Both the position numbers and the translations under genes were made by a program. Under the pieces are notes generated by a model. That model saw only the letters and a list, made by a program, of their open reading frames with translations, was not told the DNA's origin and did not search any database. Positions 28,830 through 39,926 of a stretch of DNA of 64,000 bases are shown here, one piece after another (within the stretch, counting starts at the first letter, position 1; every line of letters starts with the position of its first letter). The stretch covers positions 168,027 to 232,026 of the forward strand of contig NZ_JAABNO010000008.1 of assembly GCF_009928445.1 (NCBI RefSeq). The letters run 5' to 3'. Origin of the DNA: Clostridium sp. C8-1-8. Its GTDB lineage: Bacteria; Bacillota; Clostridia; Clostridiales; Clostridiaceae.

Positions 28830-29549
28830 CTATCTCTCTCCTCCAAAAATCATTACAGTTATATTGTCTTTTCCCCCTCTATCTTTTGCTAGATCAACTA
28901 GAGCAGTGCAAGCTTCATCATAATTAGATCTGGACTTGATCAAATCTTTTATCTCATCATTTGTAACCTCATTAGTAAGACCATCAGAACATAAAATTAA
29001 AGTATTAAAACCTGAAGCTGTGATATCAAATATATCTACTTCAACACTCAAACTTGTTCCCATAGCTCTAGTGATCACGTTTTTTCTAGGATGATGCTTA
29101 GCTTCTTCCTCACTTATAGACCCTGAATCCAGAAGTTCTTGAACTAAAGAATGATCTCTTGTTATTTTTATAATATTATCATCAACTATCCCTAAGCAGC
29201 AGCTATCTCCAACATTTGCTATTTGCATTAAATCCTTAGTGACAAAGCATGCAGTTAAAGTAGTACCCATACCACTAAAAGAAGCATCACTTAAAGAATA
29301 TTGATACAAACTCTTATTAACATATTCGATAGAAGCCTTTAGAATTTTATCTTCGTCTATTGTACCATAATTTTCAGTAAAATAGGAAATCAAGCCTTCA
29401 GCAGCCATTTTGCTTGCTACTTCACCGGCATTATGACCACCCATTCCATCTGTGACCACATAAATCTTATAGCTATCACCCTCATAATAACTAGCAAAAT
29501 CCTCATTTAAACTTCTTTTGTTACCCACGTCTGTTTTAATGCTCACCAT
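28830..29549 (-). CDS. stp: PP2C-type Ser/Thr phosphatase, PrkC partner
   Basis: A 239-residue PPM phosphatase that reverses PrkC phosphorylation. Metal-binding motifs are VTDGMGGHNAGEVASKMA, ILCSDGLTNEVTNDE and DRGGKDNITVMIF; RNEDF-type start SLNEDFASYY. It lies between rlmN and prkC, the standard rlmN-prpC-prkC order. Confidence 0.95.
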   Translation of the reverse strand: MVSIKTDVGNKRSLNEDFASYYEGDSYKIYVVTDGMGGHNAGEVASKMAAEGLISYFTENYGTIDEDKILKASIEYVNKSLYQYSLSDASFSGMGTTLTACFVTKDLMQIANVGDSCCLGIVDDNIIKITRDHSLVQELLDSGSISEEEAKHHPRKNVITRAMGTSLSVEVDIFDITASGFNTLILCSDGLTNEVTNDEIKDLIKSRSNYDEACTALVDLAKDRGGKDNITVMIFGGER

Positions 29550-29561
29550 ATAATCTTCCCC

Positions 29562-30599
29562 CTATTTATCTTGGGACTCGATATAGCTTCTTCTCAATTG
29601 CCCGCATGCGGCATTTATATCCGTTCCCATCTCTCTCCTTACAGTTACCTCAACACCATAGCTTTTTAAAATGCTCTCAAATTCATCAATTGTTTTCTTA
29701 GATGATCTTTTAAATGAGTTCTCCACTACTTCATTTACTGGAATTAAGTTAACATGACAAAGCATGTTCTTTAATAAACCAGCTAATGACTTAGCATCTT
29801 CTTTAGAATCATTGACATCTTTAACCAAAGAATATTCGAAAGTGACTCTTCTCTTTGTTTTATTTATGTAATAGTCACAGGCATCTAAAATTTCTTTAAT
29901 TGAATACTTGTTAGCTATTGGCATTATTTGTTTTCTTTTCTCGTCACTGAAAGCATGCAAAGAAATAGCAAGAGTAATTTGCGTATTTTTATCTGCAAAT
30001 TCTTTTATCTTTGGCACTAGCCCACAAGTAGAAACTGTTATATGTCTTTGCCCAATATTTAAACTATATTCTGCATTAACGACTTCTATGAATTTCATTA
30101 CATTATCAAAGTTATCAAATGGTTCTCCGCTTCCCATCAAAACTACATTTGATATTCTTTCCCCTAAAATTTTTTCTCCTATTAATATTTCAGATAGTAT
30201 TTCTCCTGAAGTCAAGTTTCTTACCATACCATTTAGAGTTGAAGCGCAGAACTTACACCCCATCCTACATCCAACTTGAGTGGATACACAGATTGAGTTT
30301 CCATGTTTATATTTCATAAGAACAGCTTCAATTAGATTTCCATCATTAAGCTCTAATAGAATTTTCTTTGTATCATCATTTTTTGATACATAAATTTCTT
30401 TAACTTGTGGCAATCCTATAAAGAAATTATCTTTTAACTTGTTTAACAAATTTTTAGATATATTCGTCATACCTTCAAACTCGAAGATATGTTTCTTATA
30501 TATCCATTCCATGATTTGCTTTGCTCTAAATTGCCCTTCGTTATTGTCCTTCATCCACAATTTTAATTCATCTAGTGTTAAGTTTAAAATATTATCCAT
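29562..30599 (-). CDS. rlmN: 23S rRNA A2503 / tRNA A37 C2-methyltransferase RlmN
   Basis: Radical SAM methyltransferase. [10 protein letters not shown] gives the 4Fe-4S cysteines; [36 protein letters not shown] and [16 protein letters not shown], with the C-terminal catalytic Cys, are conserved. 345 residues. Lies 12 bases before stp and after rsmB. Confidence 0.97.
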   Translation of the reverse strand: MDNILNLTLDELKLWMKDNNEGQFRAKQIMEWIYKKHIFEFEGMTNISKNLLNKLKDNFFIGLPQVKEIYVSKNDDTKKILLELNDGNLIEAVLMKYKHGNSICVSTQVGCRMGCKFCASTLNGMVRNLTSGEILSEILIGEKILGERISNVVLMGSGEPFDNFDNVMKFIEVVNAEYSLNIGQRHITVSTCGLVPKIKEFADKNTQITLAISLHAFSDEKRKQIMPIANKYSIKEILDACDYYINKTKRRVTFEYSLVKDVNDSKEDAKSLAGLLKNMLCHVNLIPVNEVVENSFKRSSKKTIDEFESILKSYGVEVTVRREMGTDINAACGQLRRSYIESQDK

Positions 30600-30603
30600 T
30601 GTT

Positions 30604-31929
30604 TCACCTACTTAATTTTCTAAGCTTAGCAATATAGAAGCCGTCTAAAAACTCATTAGGTAATATTGTAACTGAGCCATCTTCGTTATAAATCAGATTA
30701 TCACTATCTCCTAGATAGATTTTCTCAAGTTGAACATCCTTAAAATTCTCCCTGAGCCATTTAATATTTTCTTCATTTTCCTTTTTATTCAAGGTACATG
30801 TAGAATATACCATAATTCCATCAGGTTTTAAATAGAGCCAAGCATTTTTTAATATATCCCTTTGAATATTTATTAAGTCCTTAAGATCCTTTTGAGATTT
30901 TGTCCATTTAATTTCTGGTTTTTTTCTTATTATTCCAAGTCCAGAGCATGGAGCATCTACTAAAATTCTATCTGCCCACTCTCTATATTCACTACTGTAT
31001 TTAGCTGCATCTAAAAGCTTAGTTTCTATATTATTTATACCTAATCTTAATTTATTTTCATTAACAAGCTGAAGTTTATGCTCATATATATCGCAACCAA
31101 CTACCAAACCTTTATTTTCTAAGATTTCTGCTATATGTGTTGTTTTTCCTCCAGGAGCACTGCATAAGTCTAGTACCTTAAGGTCACCTTCAAGCTCTAA
31201 TAGAGGCGCAACTAGCATAGCACTTTCATCCTGGACTGTTATCTTACCTTCTGAAAACAGTGGGTTATTCTCTATGCTTTTTCCCTTAATTATATTAATT
31301 GCCTCAGGACACATACTTCCTTCTTCTACTGTATATCCCTGATCTTTTAACTCATCATAAACCTCATCAAAATCAGATTTTACTGAATTTACTCTCACTG
31401 TAACACTTGGTGTTGAATTAAGCCCATTTAATATGTTTACACAGTTTTCTTTTCCGTATTGCTCATAAAACAGTTTAACCATCCAAGGTTCAAATGAATA
31501 TTCAATACCCAAGTACTCTATATCGCTTATATTACTTTTAATTTCAGCATCTTTATTTCTTATGAAGTTTCTAAGCACTCCATTTATAAATTTTGAAGAG
31601 TTTATAGATATCTTTTTGCCAAGATTAACTGATTCATTTACTACAGCAAAATCTGGTACTCTATCAAGATATTTTATCTGATAGATAGCACTTCTCAAAA
31701 TATTTAGTATTCTTTTGTCTATCTTATCAAAATCAGCCACTAAGGTAGTAATTATATAGTCAATAGTCTTCTTATACTTTATTGTTCCATAAACAACCTC
31801 AGTGACAAGTCCCTTATCTTTATCATTTAAATCACTTTCATTAAGGCGTTTATTCAATTCTATATTTGAATAAGCTCCCTTAAAGAAAATACTATCTAGT
31901 ATATCTTTTATTAATTTTCTGCTATTCAT
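30604..31929 (-). CDS. rsmB: 16S rRNA (cytosine-967-C5)-methyltransferase RsmB
   Basis: 441 residues: an N-terminal NusB-like RNA-binding domain (1-~140) and a SAM methyltransferase with [36 protein letters not shown] and the catalytic-Cys motif [15 protein letters not shown]. Usual fmt-(yugP)-rsmB-rlmN neighbourhood. Confidence 0.96.
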   Translation of the reverse strand: MNSRKLIKDILDSIFFKGAYSNIELNKRLNESDLNDKDKGLVTEVVYGTIKYKKTIDYIITTLVADFDKIDKRILNILRSAIYQIKYLDRVPDFAVVNESVNLGKKISINSSKFINGVLRNFIRNKDAEIKSNISDIEYLGIEYSFEPWMVKLFYEQYGKENCVNILNGLNSTPSVTVRVNSVKSDFDEVYDELKDQGYTVEEGSMCPEAINIIKGKSIENNPLFSEGKITVQDESAMLVAPLLELEGDLKVLDLCSAPGGKTTHIAEILENKGLVVGCDIYEHKLQLVNENKLRLGINNIETKLLDAAKYSSEYREWADRILVDAPCSGLGIIRKKPEIKWTKSQKDLKDLINIQRDILKNAWLYLKPDGIMVYSTCTLNKKENEENIKWLRENFKDVQLEKIYLGDSDNLIYNEDGSVTILPNEFLDGFYIAKLRKLSR

Positions 31930-31941
31930 CTTTTACCTCAA

Positions 31942-32631
31942 TTATCTGTCTCTATCATTACTGATAGCTATAAGCCTTATTAGCTGAGAAATAGCCATAA
32001 GTGTAGCTGCAACATAAGTCATAGCTGCTGCGCTAAGAACACTCTTAGCACCTTTAACTTCATCAGGATAGAGTATATTTCTGCTACTTAAGATTTTTAA
32101 AGCTCTACTTGAAGCATTAAACTCCACTGGTAATGTTATAAGTTGGAATATAACTACCGCTGAGAATAATACTATACCAAAGGTTATAAGAGGCTTGATG
32201 CCTAGTAACATCCCAGCAAAGAAAAGTATCCAAGAAAAATTAGATCCTATATTTACAGCTGGCACTATAGCATTTCTTATAATTAATGGCGAATATAAAT
32301 CTTTATGTTGTATTGCATGCCCAACTTCATGTGCCGCTACACCAATAGATGCAACAGAATCATTATAATAAACATCTTGAGATAATCTCAAAACCTTATT
32401 TTTAGGGTCATAGTGATCTGATAAATTACCTGAAACTAGCTCTATAGGTACATCGTGAAGTCCAGAATCATCCAAAATCATCCTAGCAACTTGCGCTCCA
32501 GTATATCCATTATAACTTCTAACCTTGCTGTATTTGTTAAAAGTTGATGAAATTTTAGACTGAGCATAAAAAGATACTAACATTGCAGGAACTAATAATA
32601 AAAAAGTTGAATCAAAATAAAACATAAACAT
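31942..32631 (-). CDS. YugP-type membrane zinc metallopeptidase
   Basis: 229 residues with several hydrophobic segments and the zinc motif HEVGHAIQH (VAAHEVGHAIQHKDLYSP). An N-terminal helix leads into SYNGYTGAQVARMIL-type conserved region (VRSYNGYTGAQVARMILDDS). Family DUF2268/Peptidase_M48-like YugP; substrates unknown. Commonly placed between fmt and rsmB in clostridia. Confidence 0.9.
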   Translation of the reverse strand: MFMFYFDSTFLLLVPAMLVSFYAQSKISSTFNKYSKVRSYNGYTGAQVARMILDDSGLHDVPIELVSGNLSDHYDPKNKVLRLSQDVYYNDSVASIGVAAHEVGHAIQHKDLYSPLIIRNAIVPAVNIGSNFSWILFFAGMLLGIKPLITFGIVLFSAVVIFQLITLPVEFNASSRALKILSSRNILYPDEVKGAKSVLSAAAMTYVAATLMAISQLIRLIAISNDRDR

Positions 32632-32701
32632 TCACTCCCTTTATCATATTGTACCGCTAAACACTTTACCCTCTTAATAATTTATAAACAGTCAAGTTGT
32701 A

Positions 32702-33634
32702 TTATTTATTGAATATATATCCTATTTCAAAGGAATTACCATTTATATACTGTTCGATATATAACGGCTTTCCATTTGGAAATTGAACTTTCTTTATAAG
32801 TAAAACATTTTTCCCTGTAGATACTTCAACCCCTGACTTATTAACAGAAAGAATAGTTCCTGGAGCTTTTGCACTATCTTTCTCTATCACTTCAGTTTCA
32901 TAAATCTTCATTTGCTTATCCATGTACTGTGTATAAGCTATAGGCCATGGATTAAGCCCCCTTACTAGATTGTGAATCTCTATTGCACTCTTACCCCAAT
33001 CAATATTAGCTAGATTTTTATCTAGCATTGGAGCATGACAGGATTTAGTATCATCTTGTTTTATCGGTGATATAGTGTTATTCACTAAGCCATTTATTGT
33101 ATCAACTAAAAGCTTTCCGCCAGTTTCCATTAGCACATCGTATAATTCTCCAGCGGTCATAACATCAGTTATTTCTACACTATTTGTCAAAAGCATATCT
33201 CCAGTGTCTACACCAACATCCATAAGCATAGTAGTATTGCCTGTTACTTTTTCTCCATTTATTATAGACCATTGTATCGGTGCAGAGCCTCTATACTTTG
33301 GAAGTAAAGAACCGTGAAGGTTTATACAACCATACTTTGGTATATCTAAAACAGACTTCGGTAATATTTGACCAAAGGCTACAACTACTATGAAATCTGG
33401 CTCCATAGCTCTTAATGCCTCTATAGTTTCTGGTTCATTCTTAATTCTAATGGGCTGATATACAGGTATATTATTTTCTACCGCTACCTCTTTCACTGCA
33501 GACATAGCTAGTTTCTTACCTCTTCCCTTAGGTCTGTCCGGTTGAGTAAATACTGCTTTAACACCAAATTCTGATATTAAAGCTTTTAATGATGGAACTG
33601 CAAATTCTGGAGTTCCCATAAAAACTATATTCAT
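32702..33634 (-). CDS. fmt: Methionyl-tRNA formyltransferase
   Basis: Formylates initiator Met-tRNA. 310 residues; [19 protein letters not shown] start, [19 protein letters not shown] with catalytic Asn/His, TGDMLL, and the C-terminal OB domain. Follows def by 15 bases; the two act sequentially on the N-terminus of nascent proteins. Confidence 0.97.
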   Translation of the reverse strand: MNIVFMGTPEFAVPSLKALISEFGVKAVFTQPDRPKGRGKKLAMSAVKEVAVENNIPVYQPIRIKNEPETIEALRAMEPDFIVVVAFGQILPKSVLDIPKYGCINLHGSLLPKYRGSAPIQWSIINGEKVTGNTTMLMDVGVDTGDMLLTNSVEITDVMTAGELYDVLMETGGKLLVDTINGLVNNTISPIKQDDTKSCHAPMLDKNLANIDWGKSAIEIHNLVRGLNPWPIAYTQYMDKQMKIYETEVIEKDSAKAPGTILSVNKSGVEVSTGKNVLLIKKVQFPNGKPLYIEQYINGNSFEIGYIFNK

Positions 33635-33649
33635 ACTTTAATTCTCTCC

Positions 33650-34096
33650 TTACTGCTTAGAATAATCTACGAAAAGCACTCCATTAAGATGATCATTTTC
33701 ATGACAAATCGCTCTTGCAAGCAATCCTTCTGCTTCTAGTACAAATTCTTTGCCTTCCAAATTTAAAGCTTTTACCTTTACTTTATTGGGTCTAGTAACC
33801 TCTGATTGCTCACCTGGTATACTTAGACATCCTTCCATATCAATTTGCTCGCCTTCAGTTTCTAATATTTCTGGATTTATAAAAACTCTTGGTCCATAAT
33901 CATCGTACACATCGACTACAAAAATTCTCTTTAATATCCCAACCTGGGGTGCTGCAAGCCCAACACCATCTTCTGAATACATAGTTTCTATCATATCATT
34001 AGCCAGTGTTTTAATTCTATCATTTATCACATCAACTTCTCTACATCTTTTTCTTAGTATTTCATCACCTATTGTTCTTATATTTCTTAATGCCAA
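33650..34096 (-). CDS. def: Peptide deformylase
   Basis: Removes the N-formyl group. Motifs [18 protein letters not shown] and HENDH (HExxH) are intact. The frame can open at GTG 34105, but the best start is TTG 34096, which has AGGAG seven bases upstream and gives [16 protein letters not shown], matching relatives (148 residues). Lies between priA and fmt. Confidence 0.95.
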   Translation of the reverse strand: MALRNIRTIGDEILRKRCREVDVINDRIKTLANDMIETMYSEDGVGLAAPQVGILKRIFVVDVYDDYGPRVFINPEILETEGEQIDMEGCLSIPGEQSEVTRPNKVKVKALNLEGKEFVLEAEGLLARAICHENDHLNGVLFVDYSKQ

Positions 34097-34107
34097 AGCT
34101 ATCACTC

Positions 34108-36312
34108 CTAAATTAAGTTATTTGGATTAACATCCATACTGATTCTTATTTCATTATAAACTGCATTTGATAAATCATAAACCATATCTTTTATATTATG
34201 CGCTAATGTTGCATCAAAATTACCTTTTATCAAAATCTGCCATCTATACATCTCATTTATTTTAGATATTATACAAGGACAAGGCCCCAAAACATCTACC
34301 TTCTCATTATACTGTAACATCTTTTTTATGTTTACTCCAATATTTTCACTGTGCTTCTGAAGACCAAGCTGATCTTTTGAGCTCATATTAATTACCATTA
34401 TATTAGCGTATGGAGGATAATTCATAGATTTTCTAAGCTTTATTTCCTCCTCAAAAAATCCTTCATAATCATTATTTTTAGCATAACTAAGACTATAATG
34501 TTCTGGGTTATAGCTTTGAACAAGCACATAGCCTTCTTTGCTGCCTCTACCAGCTCTACCTCCCACTTGAGTTATAAGCTGATAAGTTCTTTCGCTAGAC
34601 CTAAAATCCGGAAGATTCAATGATATATCTGCAGTAATTACACCTACTAAAGTTACATTAGGAAAATCTAATCCTTTTGATATCATCTGAGTTCCCACTA
34701 GAATATCTGCTTCACCATTTTTGAAAGAATTATATATTTCTTCATGAGAGTTTTTCTTTCTTGTTGTATCTACATCCATCCTAAGAACTCTGGCCTTTGG
34801 GAACATCCTTTTAATTTCAATTTCTAGTTTCTCAGTTCCTGCTCCAAAGTACTTAACATACTTACTCTTACAGGAAGGACATTCATTAACTTGCCTTTTT
34901 GCTGTGCCACAATAATGACATACTAAATATCCATTAGTATGATAAGTCATTGCTATATCACAGTGTGGACATTTAAAAACATATCCGCATTTTCTACAGG
35001 AAACAAAGGTGGAGTGTCCTCTCCTATTTAGGAAGATAATAATCTGTTCCCTCTTTAATAATCTATCCTCTATAGCATTGTATAGCTTTTTACTGAACAT
35101 ACTTTTGTTATTGTTAGTAAGCTCTTCCCTCATATCAACTACTTCCATTGTAGGCAGGTTTGAATGGTCAACTCTATTATTTAATTCTACAAGCTTCATT
35201 TCACCCTTTAACGCTCTATAGTAACTCTCAATACTTGGAGTGGCAGAGCCATAAACTACAGTGCAGCCTGTTAGGTTACTTTTATACTCTGCTACCTCTC
35301 TTGTATGATACTTTGGGTTTTGTTCTGACTTATAGGTTCCCTCATGCTCCTCATCTATTACTATAAGTCCCAAATCCTTAAAAGGAAGGAATATTGCAGA
35401 CCTTGCTCCTATAACAAGTTTCACGTCTCCAGTCTTGACTCTGAACCACTCATCAAATCTTTCTCCATCAGAAAGTCTGCTATGAAAAACTGCAACATTC
35501 CTGCCAAATCTCCCCTTAAAACGCTCAATCATCTGAGGAGTAAGGGCAATTTCAGGCACTAGAATCAATGAAGCCTTTTCTTTATCTAACATATGATTTA
35601 CCAAATTCATATACACTTCTGTTTTTCCACTGCCGGTAACACCTTTGAGTAATATTAATTTATTCTCACTATGTAAAATTGTTTCTACTGCATTTCTCTG
35701 TTCCTCATTTAATACCTTAGAAGAGTAAGTTTCATATTTTCTTGTATTTATTCTATTAACTTGCTCATCCTCAACAGAAACAAATTTATTTTCTATTAAT
35801 TTTCCTATTACATAAGCTGATGCATTGAATTTTTCAACAAGTTCACTTTTGGTATAAATTCCACTGTTATTTTTAATTAACTGAAGCACTTCTTCATAAT
35901 TGGGTTTATTAAACTTTCCATAAAGCTCAGCTCCATTAAAACTAATAACTTTCTTAGTCTTTATTTTATTACCCTTCATGATTCCTGTGGGTATTATAAC
36001 ACGTATAGCTTCTATGTATTTACATAAATATTTTTCTCTCATAAAACTTATCAAACTAAAATCATCTTCTGTAAGTAATGGGCTATCATCACATATTTCT
36101 GAAATAGCTTTTATTCTTGTAAACTCTCCTTGGTACTCACTAAATAGTTCCATGACAAAAGCTTCAATGGTCTTGTTGCCCTTTCCAAAAGGAACCCTAA
36201 CCCTATGCCCTTTTTCAATAAGGGCACCAAATTTATCTGGTACCTCATATGTAAATAACTTATCTACTTTCAAAGCATCGCTATTTACAATTACACCTGC
36301 AAATAAACTCAA
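34108..36312 (-). CDS. priA: Primosomal replication restart helicase PriA
   Basis: PriA reloads the replisome at stalled forks. N-terminal DNA-binding domain, Walker [28 protein letters not shown], zinc-binding [18 protein letters not shown] and CPSC cysteines, and [15 protein letters not shown]. About 734 residues. Start is uncertain: GTG 36321, ATG 36318 and TTG 36312 are all in frame; I favour TTG because AAGGG is eight bases upstream of it, and the nearby promoter would start transcription near 36321. Confidence 0.94.
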   Translation of the reverse strand: MSLFAGVIVNSDALKVDKLFTYEVPDKFGALIEKGHRVRVPFGKGNKTIEAFVMELFSEYQGEFTRIKAISEICDDSPLLTEDDFSLISFMREKYLCKYIEAIRVIIPTGIMKGNKIKTKKVISFNGAELYGKFNKPNYEEVLQLIKNNSGIYTKSELVEKFNASAYVIGKLIENKFVSVEDEQVNRINTRKYETYSSKVLNEEQRNAVETILHSENKLILLKGVTGSGKTEVYMNLVNHMLDKEKASLILVPEIALTPQMIERFKGRFGRNVAVFHSRLSDGERFDEWFRVKTGDVKLVIGARSAIFLPFKDLGLIVIDEEHEGTYKSEQNPKYHTREVAEYKSNLTGCTVVYGSATPSIESYYRALKGEMKLVELNNRVDHSNLPTMEVVDMREELTNNNKSMFSKKLYNAIEDRLLKREQIIIFLNRRGHSTFVSCRKCGYVFKCPHCDIAMTYHTNGYLVCHYCGTAKRQVNECPSCKSKYVKYFGAGTEKLEIEIKRMFPKARVLRMDVDTTRKKNSHEEIYNSFKNGEADILVGTQMISKGLDFPNVTLVGVITADISLNLPDFRSSERTYQLITQVGGRAGRGSKEGYVLVQSYNPEHYSLSYAKNNDYEGFFEEEIKLRKSMNYPPYANIMVINMSSKDQLGLQKHSENIGVNIKKMLQYNEKVDVLGPCPCIISKINEMYRWQILIKGNFDATLAHNIKDMVYDLSNAVYNEIRISMDVNPNNLI

Positions 36313-36327
36313 TATCATCACCCTTAG

Positions 36328-36356
36328 ATTATAATTTCTTTTTACTATATAGTAAA
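36328..36356 (-). promoter_or_regulatory. Promoter of priA with palindrome over its -35
   Basis: TTTACT (36351-36356), 17-base spacer, TATAAT (36328-36333) on the minus strand. A perfect 20-base palindrome (TTTTTACTAT/ATAGTAAAAA, 36339-36358) covers the -35. A partial copy CTATATAGTAAAAAA lies at about 36414-36429. The predicted start site is almost at the first priA codon, so the leader is very short. Confidence 0.6.
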
Positions 36357-36425
36357 AAGCTATTCTAAGCCTATAAATAACTATGTTTAGTCAAAAAGAA
36401 ATTTTATACTTTCCTATATAGTAAA

Positions 36426-36445
36426 AAAAGCGCCTTAGCGCTTTT
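36426..36445 (-). terminator. Terminator overlapping the coaBC stop
   Basis: AAAAGCGC/GCGCTTTT, 8 bp, with loop bases that include the coaBC TAA; followed on the minus strand by TTT and A/T-rich sequence. Confidence 0.75.
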
Positions 36446-37619
36446 CTATAATATCAAACAAATTTCTTGCCACTTCTCTTTTACTCATTTTTTCCAAGGT
36501 AACTTTTTCACCTTTTGAAGAAATTATAGTAACAATATTATCATCTGATGCAAAACCAGTTTCAGATTTTGAAATATCATTTGCGACTATGAAATCTAAA
36601 TTCTTTCTGTTAAGTTTTCCTTGAGCATTATCTATAAGATCATTACTTTCAGCAGCAAAGCCTACTAATATCTGTTCTTTTTTACGCTCACCTAAAGTTT
36701 TTAAAATATCATTATCCCTAACAAACTCTATAGATAGATCTCCTTCTGTTTTCTTGATTTTACTTTCATGATATTGCTTTGGTTTATAATCCGCAACTGC
36801 TGCAGATTTTACAACAATATCTGAAGAATCAAAATCGTCAAGAACAGCCTCCATCATCTCTTCATTTGTCCTAACCCTTATAACCTTCATACCAAATGGT
36901 GCTTCTAGATCTGTTGGTCCAGTTACTAAAACTACCTCTGCACCTCTATCTCTTGCTTCTTCAGCTATAGCAAATCCCATCTTGCCTGAAGATCTGTTAG
37001 TTATATATCTAACAGGATCAATATCTGAAACCGTAGGACCTGCAGTTACTAAAACTTTTTTATTAGCTAAGTCCTTTTGATCATTTAATCTGCTTACAGT
37101 ATATTCTGCAATTAATTTAGTATCAGCAAGCTTTCCTTGACCTGTGTCACCACAAGCAAGTCTCCCACTAGCTGGTTCGATAAAATCATAACCTAATCTT
37201 TTAAGTTTGCCAATATTATCTTGTACTATGACATTCTCATACATATTTGTATTCATAGCAGGAGCAAAAACTACTGGAGCTTTTGTAGCCATTATTGTGG
37301 TGGAAAGCATATCATCAGCAATTCCATTTGCTACTTTACCTATTACATTTGCTGTAGCAGGAACTATTAACATTAAATCTGCTTTTTTTGCTAAAGAAAT
37401 ATGCTGAATTTCCCATGCCTTAGGTTCTGCAAACATGTCTGTAACAACCATGTTTTGACTTAGAGATTGAAACGAAAGTGGTGTTACAAACTCTGTTGCT
37501 GACTTAGTCATTATTACATGCACTTCTATATCTTTTTTTCTTAAAGCACTTATAACATCTAAAGCTTTATATACTGCAATACCTCCAGTAACGCCAACAA
37601 CAACACACTTTTTAGTCAT
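36435..37619 (-). CDS. coaBC: Bifunctional phosphopantothenoylcysteine synthetase/decarboxylase
   Basis: Two coenzyme A steps in one protein: an N-terminal FMN decarboxylase (CoaC, VVGVTGGIAVYKALDVISAL, PAMNTNMYEN, ASGRLACGDTGQGKLA) and a C-terminal CoaB ligase (TAGPTVSDIDPVRYITNRSS, GKMGFAIAEEARDRGAEVVL, KKTEGD). 394 residues. It follows rpoZ by one base, the classic gmk-rpoZ-coaBC-priA order. Confidence 0.97.
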   Translation of the reverse strand: MTKKCVVVGVTGGIAVYKALDVISALRKKDIEVHVIMTKSATEFVTPLSFQSLSQNMVVTDMFAEPKAWEIQHISLAKKADLMLIVPATANVIGKVANGIADDMLSTTIMATKAPVVFAPAMNTNMYENVIVQDNIGKLKRLGYDFIEPASGRLACGDTGQGKLADTKLIAEYTVSRLNDQKDLANKKVLVTAGPTVSDIDPVRYITNRSSGKMGFAIAEEARDRGAEVVLVTGPTDLEAPFGMKVIRVRTNEEMMEAVLDDFDSSDIVVKSAAVADYKPKQYHESKIKKTEGDLSIEFVRDNDILKTLGERKKEQILVGFAAESNDLIDNAQGKLNRKNLDFIVANDISKSETGFASDDNIVTIISSKGEKVTLEKMSKREVARNLFDIIEKR

Positions 37620-37620
37620 T

Positions 37621-37839
37621 CTACTTTAGGCCTTCCTTTACTTGCTCATATTTAACAAATCCATCGTTAACTTCATTGATAGATACTGTTAAAGGCTTAT
37701 TAGAGTCTACCTTTACATATGGTTCTGCACCATCTATTATTTGTCTAGCTCTTTTTGATGTTACTATTACTAGCGAATATCTATTATCTACCTTTTGTAA
37801 TAAGTCTACTATTGATGGATTAATCATAGAGTTGCTCAT
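37621..37839 (-). CDS. rpoZ: RNA polymerase omega subunit
   Basis: 72 residues; MINPSIVDLLQKVDNRYSLV and the SKRARQI-DGAEP pattern are diagnostic. The SD AAGGAGGG lies inside the end of gmk, and the ATG at 37839 overlaps gmk by 20 bases, indicating translational coupling. Confidence 0.95.
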   Translation of the reverse strand: MSNSMINPSIVDLLQKVDNRYSLVIVTSKRARQIIDGAEPYVKVDSNKPLTVSINEVNDGFVKYEQVKEGLK

Positions 37840-38458
37840 GAATTAAACCCTCCTTTGATTCTATTATTGTCTCTTTAATTCTATCAACCCTGCATTTTTC
37901 AGCTAATATAATACTTTCAATTTTCATAACTGCTTCTTCAACAGTATCATTAACCACTGCATAGTTGTATTTTGATACATAATTTATTTCTTGATACGCT
38001 GACTTAAATCTTGTCATTAAAGATTCTTGAGTTTCACTTCCTCTTTTAATAATTCTTTGCTTTAGTTCTTCCATTGAAGGAGGAAGTATAAATACGAAAA
38101 CACCGTCTTTGGCATTTTCTTTAACTTTTAAAGCCCCTTGGATATCAATCTCAAGGATTACATTTATGCCTTGGTCTAACATTTGATCTACTGTTGATTT
38201 CGGTGTTCCATAATAGTTACCGTAAACCTCAGCCCATTCCAAGAAATCATCATTTTCTACTCTTTTCAAAAACTCTTCTCTACTTATAAAATAGTAGTTT
38301 ATTCCTTCTACTTCACCTACTCTAGGATTTCTTGTTGTAGCAGAAACTGAAATAAAAAGATTTTCATTATTTTCAACCAATGCTTTACAAATGGTTCCTT
38401 TTCCAGCTCCTGAAGGTCCAGATATCACTATAAGTATTCCTCTATCGTGTTGTTGCAT
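37820..38458 (-). CDS. gmk: Guanylate kinase
   Basis: Phosphorylates GMP to GDP. P-loop SGPSGAGKGTICKAL, VSATTRNPRVGEVEGINYYF and LEIDIQGALKVKENAKDGVF. 212 residues. Its ATG overlaps the remA stop (TAATG). Confidence 0.97.
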   Translation of the reverse strand: MQQHDRGILIVISGPSGAGKGTICKALVENNENLFISVSATTRNPRVGEVEGINYYFISREEFLKRVENDDFLEWAEVYGNYYGTPKSTVDQMLDQGINVILEIDIQGALKVKENAKDGVFVFILPPSMEELKQRIIKRGSETQESLMTRFKSAYQEINYVSKYNYAVVNDTVEEAVMKIESIILAEKCRVDRIKETIIESKEGLIHEQLYD

Positions 38459-38727
38459 TATTCATCAACCTCTTCTACATCATCATCCTTTGTAGATAAT
38501 CTATGTGCAACTGTTTCAGGTTGAACTGCTGATAAAATAACATGATCGCTATCTGTAATGATAACTGCTCTTGTTCTTCTACCATATGTAGCGTCAATTA
38601 ACATACCTCTGTCTCTAGCCTCTTGAATTATTCTCTTAATAGGTGCTGATTCTGGGCTAACTATCGCAACAAGTCTATTAGCTGAAACTATATTTCCAAA
38701 ACCAATGTTGATCAATTTGATACTCAT
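38458..38727 (-). CDS. remA: Extracellular matrix regulator RemA (DUF370)
   Basis: 89 residues with the near-invariant [20 protein letters not shown] and [20 protein letters not shown]. In Bacillus RemA is a ring-forming DNA-binding activator of matrix and osmolyte genes; in clostridia targets are less known. Between yicC and gmk as usual. The 12-residue acidic tail is a minor extension. Confidence 0.92.
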   Translation of the reverse strand: MSIKLINIGFGNIVSANRLVAIVSPESAPIKRIIQEARDRGMLIDATYGRRTRAVIITDSDHVILSAVQPETVAHRLSTKDDDVEEVDE

Positions 38728-38737
38728 ATTATTCCTC

Positions 38738-39619
38738 CTACTCGATATTTTGGATCTGTTCTCTTATTTTCTCTATCATATTTTTAATATTGATAACTAA
38801 ATTAGTAATTTCCAAATCGGTAGACTTAGATGCTATAGTATTAGCTTCTCTGTTCATTTCTTGCACAATAAAGTCAAGTTTTCTACCTATTGGTTCCTTA
38901 AGTAAAAGAGTACCTCTCAATTGATTTATGTGGCTGTACAACCTTGTTATTTCTTCATCAATTGTAGATTTATCTGCAAATATAGCTACTTCCATGGCAA
39001 GTCTATTCTCATCTAGCTCTATATTTTCTAATATTCCTTGGAGTTTCTCTTTTAATTTTTCTTTGTAAGCTTTAAGTACTTCTGGACATTTCTTTTCAAT
39101 CTTCTTCACATTTTCTTCAATATCATTAGATTTAAATATAATATCCTCGTAAAGCTTTTGTCCTTCAGTTTCTCTCATATTTATAATGGTATCTAAGGCT
39201 CTATTCACTAAAGGCATCAATTCATTCCAAATTTCTTCTAAGTTTTCTTCCTGTTCTTCTAACACTATTACATCTGGGAACTTAGATATTAAATTCAAAT
39301 TCAATTCATCTTTTAATGAATATCTATCCTTAATTTGTTTCAAACAACTTACATAACTATCTGCTAATTCTGTATTTAATTTAGCAACAGTATCAAATTG
39401 CCCATAATTTTTGTAGTTTAAAAAGATATCAACTTTACCTCTATTTAATCTTTCTCCTACAATTCTTCTAATTCTTTCTTCAAGCGGTATCATAGACTTT
39501 GGCATTCTAATATTTATATCCAAATATCTGTGATTAACACTCTTCATTTCTAAAGAAAAACTTCTCGCGCTGTTTTCATCACTTGAAGCTCTACCGAAAC
39601 CAGTCATACTTTTAATCAT
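38738..39619 (-). CDS. yicC: YicC family endoribonuclease
   Basis: 293 residues from ATG 39619 (SD GGAGG), starting [17 protein letters not shown] and ending with [20 protein letters not shown], both diagnostic. YicC proteins are recently assigned as RNases acting on small RNAs. First gene of the yicC-remA-gmk-rpoZ-coaBC run. An upstream TTG two codons earlier was rejected. Confidence 0.93.
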   Translation of the reverse strand: MIKSMTGFGRASSDENSARSFSLEMKSVNHRYLDINIRMPKSMIPLEERIRRIVGERLNRGKVDIFLNYKNYGQFDTVAKLNTELADSYVSCLKQIKDRYSLKDELNLNLISKFPDVIVLEEQEENLEEIWNELMPLVNRALDTIINMRETEGQKLYEDIIFKSNDIEENVKKIEKKCPEVLKAYKEKLKEKLQGILENIELDENRLAMEVAIFADKSTIDEEITRLYSHINQLRGTLLLKEPIGRKLDFIVQEMNREANTIASKSTDLEITNLVINIKNMIEKIREQIQNIE

Positions 39620-39660
39620 AGTCAATCCTCCTAAAACAATACCAGATTGAGACTATATCC

Positions 39661-39690
39661 ATTGTATATAATGATAGGATGAAAAGTCAA
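39661..39690 (-). promoter_or_regulatory. Promoter of the yicC-remA-gmk-rpoZ-coaBC operon
   Basis: TTGACT (39685-39690), 18-base spacer, TACAAT (39661-39666) on the minus strand; the 16-spaced TATACA is an alternative -10. It is 42 bases before yicC. Confidence 0.7.
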
Positions 39691-39872
39691 CACTTTGTTC
39701 ACAGATTGTTTACAATTATTTTTATTTTTTTGTCCATCTGATTTTTTTAAATGTATGAGAAGTTCTTTTGGTATGCTAATAACACTTTTTACTTTTCCCT
39801 CTAACTTCCTATTCTCCTCCCTTACTATACATAGGTTTAGCAAGCAAAAGGTTTTATACTGATCTACACATT

Positions 39873-39904
39873 AAAAAAGGCCCTGCTGGATAAACCAGCA
39901 AGGC
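39873..39904 (-). terminator. Terminator of the purine permease gene
   Basis: GCCtTGCTGG/CCAGCAgGGC stem with 5-base loop at 39880-39904, followed on the minus strand by TTTTTT (39873-39878). Confidence 0.85.
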
Positions 39905-39926
39905 TATAATAAATTGAAGGAAGCTA

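Noticed and set aside
39631..39843. 70-codon minus-strand frame just upstream of yicC
   Set aside because: It starts at TTG without an SD, has an unremarkable composition, and contains the yicC promoter; I treat it as non-coding, although an internal GGGAGGAG leaves slight doubt.
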